Notes under the pieces: model-generated
The model's input: only the letters and a program-made list of their open reading frames with translations
What the model was told of the DNA's origin: nothing
Database searches by the model: none
DNA from: Atopobium sp. UBA6362
GTDB lineage: Bacteria > Actinomycetota > Coriobacteriia > Coriobacteriales > Atopobiaceae
NCBI GenBank assembly: GCA_002440065.1
Contig: DJRK01000067.1
Location: 1,378 to 17,512, forward strand
Direction of reading: 5' to 3'
DNA: 16,135 nucleotides
Shown: one piece after another, positions 1 to 5,766 of the stretch
Numbering within the stretch: the first letter of the stretch is position 1
Layout: each line of letters opens with the position of its first letter
Translations under genes and position numbers: made by a program

Positions 1-435
1 TACGGCAAGCCGGGCGCGACGGACGGGGAGATCCGCGCCGCCGCCCGCCGGGCGAACATCGCCGACTTCATCGAGAGCCTGCCCGAGGGCTACGACACGC
101 AGGTGGGGGAGCGCGGCACGCGCCTTTCCGGCGGCCAGAAGCAGCGCGTCGCGATCGCGCGCGTCTTCCTCAAGAACCCGCCGATCCTGATATTCGACGA
201 GGCGACTTCCGCCCTGGACAACGAGTCGGAGCAGGTGGTCCAGGAGTCCCTGACCGAGCTTGCCCGCGGCCGCACGACCATCGTGATCGCGCACAGGCTC
301 TCCACGATAAAGAACGCCGACGAGATCGCGACCGTCGAGGCGGGCCGCGTGGTGGAGCAGGGCACCCACGAGGAGCTCCTTGCCAAGGGCGGCACCTACG
401 CGCGCTACTATCGCATGCAGTTCGCCGCCCAGTGA
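1..435 (+). CDS. ABC transporter ATP-binding protein, C-terminal part (partial, 5' end outside window)
   Basis: The reading frame is open from base 1 to the TGA at 433-435 and gives 144 residues. This is the C-terminal half of an ABC nucleotide-binding domain: signature LSGGQKQR at residues 42-49, Walker B ILIFDE at 63-67 with the D-loop SALD just after, and the switch histidine in IAHRLS at 98. The tail GRVVEQGTHEELLAKGGTYARYYRMQF is typical of exporters in which a membrane domain is fused ahead of the ATPase (MsbA/LmrA/MdlB type). ATP hydrolysis here would power transport across the cytoplasmic membrane. The substrate cannot be inferred, and the Walker A motif and membrane part lie upstream of the window. 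A usual aliphatic-D motif before the GRVVEQG tail is replaced by IATVEAGRV, a minor variation. The family call is very secure; the exporter subtype is an inference from the tail. Confidence 0.95.
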   Translation, partial: YGKPGATDGEIRAAARRANIADFIESLPEGYDTQVGERGTRLSGGQKQRVAIARVFLKNPPILIFDEATSALDNESEQVVQESLTELARGRTTIVIAHRLSTIKNADEIATVEAGRVVEQGTHEELLAKGGTYARYYRMQFAAQ

Positions 436-447
436 CGTATTCTTGCT

Positions 448-492
448 GGCCCCCGGACTTTCGAGCGCGGCTTGCTGCGCCGAGCGGGGGCC
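448..492 (+). terminator. GC-rich hairpin downstream of the ABC gene, possible terminator
   Basis: GGCCCCCG at 448-455 is perfectly complementary to CGGGGGCC at 485-492, beginning 12 bases after the ABC stop codon. A smaller inner stem (CGGC/GCCG) is possible. There is no T-tract, so intrinsic termination is not certain. It may instead be a pausing or Rho-dependent end. Confidence 0.45.
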
Positions 493-501
493 ACGCCACG
501 C

Positions 502-507
502 TATACT
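502..507 (+). promoter_or_regulatory. possible -10 element of the 544-1356 gene
   Basis: TATACT lies 37 bases before the chosen ATG and just after the hairpin, in an otherwise GC-rich stretch. No -35 hexamer at normal spacing is visible; the nearest, TTGCTG at 472-477, is 24 bases away. This is therefore a weak call. Confidence 0.3.
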
Positions 508-543
508 GACTGTATCGCTGTCACTACATCCTGGAAGATTACC

Positions 544-1356
544 ATGGCCAAGAAATACGACATAGCGCGAATCCAAAAGGGCGCCCTCACGGCCGACGAG
601 GCCGAGAAGCTTTTTGCCACCGTCGACGAGACGGGACACACCGATGAGGAGCGGGCCCGCCGCGAGCGCCGCCGCCGCAAGGAGAAGGGCGCTGCCGTCG
701 ACATCGACCCGCTGACCGGCGATGACCCGTCCGGTTCCAACGTCGAGAAGGTCATCGCGAAGACCGCCGTGGCGTTCGTCTTGGTCTTCCTCGTGGGCGT
801 CGTGGCTAGCCAGGTCTTCTTTGGCCTGGTGAGAAGGGCCAACACGTCCAACCTCTCCGAGAACGTGAACGTGAAGACCGTCGCGTCCGCGCTCTCGGGC
901 GGCGTCGAGTGGGGCAACGGCTTCACGCAGTTCCCGGAGGACTACACCGTGATCGAGGCCGACGAGAACACGGGCCGCATCGAGGTCTCCGTGACCGACA
1001 CGAACTCCGAGAACGCGCTGCAGTGCTTCGCGGGCTCGCAGGTCCAGGCCACGGCCTTCGCCGTGAACTCCCTGCTCAACCCCAACATCGACACCGTGGT
1101 CTACCACGTGAACGTGCACCTGGACGACAAGGGCGAGATCCAACGCTCGGCGCTATTCGGCTTCCTCAAGCCCACGGGCGACGTAACCTCGTTCATGACG
1201 TTCGTCTGGACGAAGACCCAGTCCTCGACCGGGGTGAACTTCAGCTGCACGATCACCGGCCTGGACGACGCGCTCCAGGACGAGCTGCGAGACCAGATCA
1301 CGACCTCGTTTACGCCCGTCCAGATACTCACGGGCACGACGGGATCTGGCAACTAA
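544..1356 (+). CDS. hypothetical single-pass membrane protein with extracytoplasmic domain
   Basis: The product of 270 residues is not one I recognise. The ATG at 544 is preferred over the upstream in-frame ATG at 472 because GGAAG sits 8 bases before it and a TATACT -10-like box lies at 502, inside the longer version. The N-terminus (residues 1-73) is charged, with an Arg/Lys-rich patch at about 38-48 (RARRERRRRKEKG). One hydrophobic segment follows at about 74-96 (TAVAFVLVFLVGVVASQVFF). The remaining ~170 residues are polar with regular beta-like alternation and only two Cys. The positive patch before the membrane segment predicts the N-terminus inside and the large domain outside. Base composition matches the neighbours, so it is probably a native gene. 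It runs in the same direction as the zinc-ribbon gene 87 bases downstream, but a hairpin separates them. No function is assigned. Confidence 0.85.
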   Translation: MAKKYDIARIQKGALTADEAEKLFATVDETGHTDEERARRERRRRKEKGAAVDIDPLTGDDPSGSNVEKVIAKTAVAFVLVFLVGVVASQVFFGLVRRANTSNLSENVNVKTVASALSGGVEWGNGFTQFPEDYTVIEADENTGRIEVSVTDTNSENALQCFAGSQVQATAFAVNSLLNPNIDTVVYHVNVHLDDKGEIQRSALFGFLKPTGDVTSFMTFVWTKTQSSTGVNFSCTITGLDDALQDELRDQITTSFTPVQILTGTTGSGN

Positions 1357-1363
1357 CGGTTAC

Positions 1364-1388
1364 GCGGCCTGCGCTTTGCGCGGGCCGC
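1364..1388 (+). terminator. perfect short hairpin after the 544-1356 gene
   Basis: GCGGCC (1364-1369), GCGC (1371-1374), loop TTT, GCGC (1378-1381) and GGCCGC (1383-1388) form an 11-pair stem with one T-G wobble and a 3-base loop. It starts 7 bases after the stop codon. No T-run follows, so it may reduce read-through or protect the transcript end rather than be a strong terminator. Confidence 0.5.
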
Positions 1389-1443
1389 TCGCACAATCGG
1401 GTAGATTGACGGTTGTGTTTCGACGCGTGTTTGGGAGGAACGA

Positions 1444-3696
1444 ATGCGTTGCAGGAAGTGCGGAGCCGAGCTGCCCGACGGCGCTCGTTTTTGCTATATG
1501 TGCGCCGCGCCGGTCGAGGCCGAGCCCGAGGAGTCGGTGGCCGAGGTCGATGGCGAGGGCATGACCGAGGAGACTGTCGCGGAAGATGACGCCGAGAAGG
1601 GCGACTCGTCTGCGGCCGAGCTGGATGAAGACGCGGAGGATCCCGTAGGGAACGCCGAGCCAGAGCAGCCGGCGGCTGAGGACGGGCAGACCGAAGATGC
1701 TCTTGAGGCGGAGCCCGAGCCTGAGTCCGACGAGCTTGCCGATAACGCCGAGAAGCCCGTCGAGGACGAAGCTCCCTCGGCCGAGGCCAGCGCGCCCGTA
1801 GACGAGACCGCGGAAGCGGAGCCCGACGTCATTCCCGCCGTGCACAAGCTCGAGACCCCGCTGCCCGTGGGTGCGGTGCCCTTCGTGCCCATGGCCCCCT
1901 CGCCGCGCTCGACCTACGTCCAGCGCCGAGCGCCGCATCCTGTCCGCCCATCGGCCCGCCCGGGCGTGAACTCCGCGCCCACCGTGGCCTCCGGCTACAC
2001 GAACCTCGGGTGGAACCAGGGCGCTTCTTGGCCGCAGGAGAAGGCTGAGGGCCCGGTTGCCGGTCAAGAACCGTCCCCGGCTGCGTCCCAAGGCACGTTT
2101 GACGGGTTCAAAAACAAGTTCAATCAGGCGCTTGAGTCCTGGGTCGGGGCTTCTGCGTCCCGTGAGCAGCGTAAACGCGAGGCCCGGGCCGCCGCCGAGC
2201 GCGTCGAGGCTGCCGGCCGCGAGCAGCGTGAGCGCGAGGAGCGCGCCCGCCAAGAAGAGCTCGACCGAGAAACGCTTGAGCGCCAGGCCCGCGCCGAGGA
2301 GGCCGCGCTCGCCGAGCGGGTCCGTGAGGAAGCTGCCCGCAGCGCCGCTCACGCGGCCGAACAGGCCGCTGCCGCTGCCCGCGCCGAGGCCGAGGCTGCG
2401 GCGCGCGACGCCGCCATCGCCGCGCAAGTCACGGCGTCCGCTCGCGCCGACGCGGCGCAGGAGGCCGCCGAGGCCGAGCGCACGATGTGGGGCGTTCCCG
2501 TACAGGCTCCTCAAACGCCTGCCGCCGCAGAGCCTATGACTGTCGCGTCCTCCGAGCCGGACACGGCCGCCGCGGACGGCCGGACGGCCCAGGCCCCCGC
2601 GCTTGATGCAAACGAGCAGCAGGTAAACGACACCGCTTCTCGACCTGCCGACGACTTCGAGTCCGAGTCGACCCGCGACCTTGGCCCCGCATACGCCGCA
2701 TATCAGTCCGCCGGTCATGCTCCGCGTGCCCGTAGGTCTTCTCGCCGTGCGCCCATCCCCAAGCCGGCGCTTCTTGGCGGCATCGCCGCGGCGTTCGTCG
2801 TGGTCTGCGTGGCCGTGGGCATGGGCATCTTCGCCCCGCACGAAGAGACGCCCCAGCCTACGCTCAAACCCGCCGAGGGAATCGCCCCCATCACGGACGA
2901 CTCCCAGCAGCAGGAGGAGCCCGCGACGGACGACTCCGCGCCCGCCGTCCGCTCCTCGGTGAACGACTACAGCTGGGACGAACTCTCGCAGATCTCCGCC
3001 TTGATCTCCCAGGCGTCCTCCGACTCCGATGCCCTTACCGTCGCCAAGAAGTACAACCTGTGCTCCTCCTCCGGTAAGCTCGACGGCACGCAGGCGAAGT
3101 CCGTGCAGCTCAGCGACGGTACAACGGTGAAGATGCGCGTGGCCGGCTTCCGCCAGGACACCCTGGCCGACGGCTCCGGCAAGGCCGGCATCTCCTTTAT
3201 CTGCGACTCCGCGGTGGCCGTCCGCGCGCTCAACGCCGCGGGCGCCGTCGACTGGTCGACCTCCGACCTGTGCGCCTGGCTCTCTTCCGACGGCGAGGCC
3301 CTTCTTCCCTCCGAGCTCACCCAGAAGATCGTCTCGGTGAACAAGCTCGCCAACCGCGTGAACGAGGCCGGTTCTCAGGAGACCGTTGCCGAGAAGCTCT
3401 GGATCCCGTCCTACTCCGAGGTGGTCGGCAACCTGACGAGTGGCAGCGTGCGCTACGGCTCCTACACGCCCGAGGGCGTGCAGTACCAGCTCTTCTCGGA
3501 TCAGGGCGGCGCGTGGGACGTCCCGTCCGAGATCTTCAAGGTGTCCGGAGAGTGCTCCAACTGGTGGACGCGCAGCGCCGACCCCACGAACTCGGGGCTC
3601 TTCATCGCGCCGCGCAATAGCGACGGCGGTCCCGGCTACGCGAGGAACGCCGCCATCTCAAGCGAGGTCGGCGTCGTCCCGGGCTTCTGCCTCTAG
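1444..3696 (+). CDS. zinc-ribbon membrane protein with DUF6273-like C-terminal domain
   Basis: The product has 750 residues, starting at the ATG with GGGAGGA 7 bases upstream. Residues 1-25 form a zinc ribbon (C3-x2-C6 and C17-x2-C20, MRCRKCGAELPDGARFCYMC). Residues 25-140 are very acidic (Glu/Asp/Ala). Residues about 240-350 are an Ala/Glu/Arg-rich predicted coiled coil resembling TolA-type linkers. One membrane helix lies at about 443-464 (LLGGIAAAFVVVCVAVGMGIF). The region from about 506 to 750 looks like DUF6273: it includes SWDEL, a CDSAVAVRAL stretch, W707-W708-T-R-S and a terminal region ending VVPGFCL. Known family members often occur in surface proteins of gut bacteria, with no established biochemical role. 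The zinc ribbon and coiled coil would be cytoplasmic and the DUF6273 part outside. I infer a sensor, scaffold or envelope role but assign no function. The DUF name is from memory of the WW(T/L)RS pattern, not a search. Confidence 0.85.
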   Translation: MRCRKCGAELPDGARFCYMCAAPVEAEPEESVAEVDGEGMTEETVAEDDAEKGDSSAAELDEDAEDPVGNAEPEQPAAEDGQTEDALEAEPEPESDELADNAEKPVEDEAPSAEASAPVDETAEAEPDVIPAVHKLETPLPVGAVPFVPMAPSPRSTYVQRRAPHPVRPSARPGVNSAPTVASGYTNLGWNQGASWPQEKAEGPVAGQEPSPAASQGTFDGFKNKFNQALESWVGASASREQRKREARAAAERVEAAGREQREREERARQEELDRETLERQARAEEAALAERVREEAARSAAHAAEQAAAAARAEAEAAARDAAIAAQVTASARADAAQEAAEAERTMWGVPVQAPQTPAAAEPMTVASSEPDTAAADGRTAQAPALDANEQQVNDTASRPADDFESESTRDLGPAYAAYQSAGHAPRARRSSRRAPIPKPALLGGIAAAFVVVCVAVGMGIFAPHEETPQPTLKPAEGIAPITDDSQQQEEPATDDSAPAVRSSVNDYSWDELSQISALISQASSDSDALTVAKKYNLCSSSGKLDGTQAKSVQLSDGTTVKMRVAGFRQDTLADGSGKAGISFICDSAVAVRALNAAGAVDWSTSDLCAWLSSDGEALLPSELTQKIVSVNKLANRVNEAGSQETVAEKLWIPSYSEVVGNLTSGSVRYGSYTPEGVQYQLFSDQGGAWDVPSEIFKVSGECSNWWTRSADPTNSGLFIAPRNSDGGPGYARNAAISSEVGVVPGFCL

Positions 3697-3754
3697 AACC
3701 GGCGAGTCGTACCCGCTTGCGTCTGCATCCCTCGCGCAGCCGCTCGATCTGCGA

Positions 3755-3810
3755 CCCCTCCTACAAAAGAGACATCCAAGCCCCACTTTATGTCTCATTT
3801 TGCAGGGGGC
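3755..3810. repeat. dispersed palindromic repeat, copy A
   Basis: The left arm (3755-3775, containing CTACAAAAGAGACAT) pairs imperfectly with the right arm ATGTCTCATTTTGCAGGGGG at 3790-3809. The loop is about 14 bases. The right arm has the family consensus; the left arm carries a G-to-A change and a one-base deletion. The element fills the gap between the convergent zinc-ribbon and WYL genes and abuts the minus-strand stop codon (3811-3813). It could act as a bidirectional transcript end, but it lacks a clear T-tract. Confidence 0.85.
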
Positions 3811-4623
3811 CTAACGTAAAGCGTTCAGTTGTCGGCGCGCATAGGCGACCGTGAGCTCACGCAGCTCGCGGTCGCTCGTCGTTACCGCGCCGCCGCAGGC
3901 CGCGAGTCGCCGTACGAGCCACTCGGTGCCGAAGTAGGGGATCGCCCCCACGGTTCCAGAGGCGTCGAGAACAAGCCCAGGCCAGTCGAATATCTCGAGG
4001 TAGCGCGGGTCATCGAAGGTCAGCTCAACTTCCCGCGGCCGCGTGCCCTCCCGTTTGAGCTCCCCTGCCTGTGGGCGCGGCGAGCAAGAAGCCCCTTCCA
4101 TGCGGTCAAGGCGAAAGACGCGGATCGCCTCCCGCGCGACGTCGTGCCCCTCGAGGTGCCAGTTGCCGTGGTCGCGGTAGATCCTGCTGGGCAGGACGCA
4201 ACGCTGCTCGAGCGCGCCGCCGGCGGCTTTGCGATAGCCGAACAGCAGGTACAGCCCCAGGTTGAGCGCGTTCACGCAGGCAAAGAGCGTGTCCGCGTCG
4301 ACCTTTTCGAGTACCTCCTTGGCCGCTTGGAGCGCGGTTTTCTCGGCTTCGGTGAGCGAGAGCCGCTTGCCGTGCAGCCCGTCCGTGCCCGCAAGGGAAT
4401 ACGTCCCGCCGTCCTCCGCGAGCGGAATCCGCAGGTCGCCCGCCGAGGCGGTGGTGAGAATATCGAGCAACTTGTCCACGTGTTCCGCCGAGCAGCCGAG
4501 GCGCTTTTGGACGGCGTATGGGTCGAGCTCGTCGCCCTCCTCGCGCAGCGCGCTGATGAGGCAGATGAGCTCGCGGGCCTCGCGCAGGCCGCCGCCGCGC
4601 CCCGTCGAGATCTTCCTAGGCAC
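3811..4623 (-). CDS. WYL-domain transcriptional regulator (second of pair, PafC-like)
   Basis: The product has 270 residues. The GTG at 4623 is chosen over a longer frame starting at 4659 because GGAGGT lies about 8 bases before it, and it overlaps the end of the upstream gene by 8 bases (GTGCCTAG), the usual sign of translational coupling. The N-terminal third is a helical, winged-helix-like segment (LREARELICLISALREEG, then DPYAVQKRLGCSAEHVDKLLDIL). A WYL-type domain follows, with HGNWHLEGHDVAREAIRVFR matching the usual WYL...D....R.F.LDR region and a C-terminal extension (WPGLVLDASG onward). WYL proteins regulate transcription, often in response to DNA damage or nucleic-acid ligands. PafB and PafC in other actinobacteria are a similar adjacent pair. 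That PafBC equivalence is an inference: no proteasome genes are present here. Confidence 0.85.
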   Translation of the reverse strand: MPRKISTGRGGGLREARELICLISALREEGDELDPYAVQKRLGCSAEHVDKLLDILTTASAGDLRIPLAEDGGTYSLAGTDGLHGKRLSLTEAEKTALQAAKEVLEKVDADTLFACVNALNLGLYLLFGYRKAAGGALEQRCVLPSRIYRDHGNWHLEGHDVAREAIRVFRLDRMEGASCSPRPQAGELKREGTRPREVELTFDDPRYLEIFDWPGLVLDASGTVGAIPYFGTEWLVRRLAACGGAVTTSDRELRELTVAYARRQLNALR

Positions 4624-5587
4624 GGGAAACCACCTCCTCAAGCCTCGATTTCCAGGCATCTACCAGCTCTTTTGGCGCCAAAGGGCGTATCCCGGTCGAG
4701 ATCGCCCAACTCGCTGCGATGCCGAGGTCGCTCACCTCGACCGACCAGGTGCGCGCACCGTTGCGCGTACCCATGGAACCCCTCGCCCCGCATTCGGCCG
4801 CGAGGGTCGCCTCCGCCTCGGGCGGCACCGCGAACTCTCCGACGCACGCGACGGGACCCAGCTGGAACGGCAGCTTGATGTGGTCCTCGGGCCGGAAGTC
4901 CGCCGGGACCTGGACCTTGACCGAGCGCTGCGCCGATGCCCGGACGATGCGGTCGACCCGGAGCGTTCGCGCCTCGTCTTCCATGGCCGGGTCGAGGGGC
5001 CGCGCCACCAGATAGGCCTTCTTCCTAAAGGAGAACGTGCCGCAGGGGGCGTAGTCGCGCACGCTCGCGCGGCCCTGCGCGTCGCGGTACTCGATCCTGA
5101 CCGCGCAGCCGCGCTTGATGCAGGAGTCGATGACCTCCTCGACCTTGGTGGGGGAGGAGCGGCGCAGCTCAACGGCCCTCTCGGCGTCGTAGAAGTTCTG
5201 GTCGGTCTTGGCCAGGGCAAAGCGCAGGTCGTCGAGGAAGGGAAACCCCGGCTCCAAGAAGAGCGGCTGGCACGCGGCGTCGAGGGCGATCGCCTCCTGC
5301 GCGCCCATCTCGGGCTCTGCAGCCAGGCAGGACTCGTCAAGCACCCAGGTCCTCTCGCCTCCGGCGGGTTTGCCCTTCTGTATGCGAATGCCCAGCTCAG
5401 AGAGGGCCTCTCGGTCCCTTGAGAAAGCCTTCGCCGCGGTCTGCGGCTCGGACTCCGCGTAGAACAGCTCGTAGATGCGCGCCCAACCCAGCGCTGCGCG
5501 CCCCTGGCTCATGAAGAGCGCCGCGAGCAGGGCAAGCCGCGCCGCCCGGGAGTCGTCGCTGTTCCCATGCGGGATCTCGAAGCTCAA
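4616..5587 (-). CDS. WYL-domain transcriptional regulator (first of pair, PafB-like)
   Basis: The product has 323 residues. The reading frame stays open upstream to a GTG at 5680, but a perfect AGGAGG stands 5 bases before the TTG at 5587 (start L-S-F-E-I-P-H-G), so this rare start is preferred. The N-terminus is a helix-turn-helix-like domain (RLALLAALFMSQGRAALGWARIYELF, then SRDREALSELGI, typical of the HTH-11/WYL architecture). The WYL domain covers about residues 130-215 (VRIEYRDAQGRASVRDYAP...KKAYLVARPL...TLRVDRI), followed by a C-terminal WCX-like part (WSVEVSDLGIAASWAIS). It is co-transcribed with the second WYL gene. The divergent peptidase gene starts 180 bases away, so the two could share a control region. 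Target genes are unknown. Confidence 0.87.
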   Translation of the reverse strand: MSFEIPHGNSDDSRAARLALLAALFMSQGRAALGWARIYELFYAESEPQTAAKAFSRDREALSELGIRIQKGKPAGGERTWVLDESCLAAEPEMGAQEAIALDAACQPLFLEPGFPFLDDLRFALAKTDQNFYDAERAVELRRSSPTKVEEVIDSCIKRGCAVRIEYRDAQGRASVRDYAPCGTFSFRKKAYLVARPLDPAMEDEARTLRVDRIVRASAQRSVKVQVPADFRPEDHIKLPFQLGPVACVGEFAVPPEAEATLAAECGARGSMGTRNGARTWSVEVSDLGIAASWAISTGIRPLAPKELVDAWKSRLEEVVSRA

Positions 5588-5675
5588 GATGGCCTCCTGT
5601 CGGGTTCCTCGTGGTGAAGATGCTCTAGAAAAAGGGGCAAAAACGCCGCTCCACAGGCTGTTTTGGGCGGCAGTT

Positions 5676-5705
5676 TTCACGAAACCGAGACTCTAGACGT
5701 ATACT
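5676..5705 (+). promoter_or_regulatory. promoter of the M28-like peptidase gene
   Basis: TTCACG (5676-5681, 4 of 6 matching TTGACA), an 18-base spacer and TATACT (5700-5705, 5 of 6 matching TATAAT). It lies 62 bases before the chosen start codon. Confidence 0.55.
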
Positions 5706-5766
5706 CTTTAGATTGTATGCACCAAGCCAGTACTCGCTAGCAAGACTCTGCAAAAGGACGCGCACC

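Noticed and set aside
472..543. Longer start for the 544-1356 gene
   Set aside because: The extra 24 residues include the possible -10 box and lack an SD, whereas GGAAG precedes 544.
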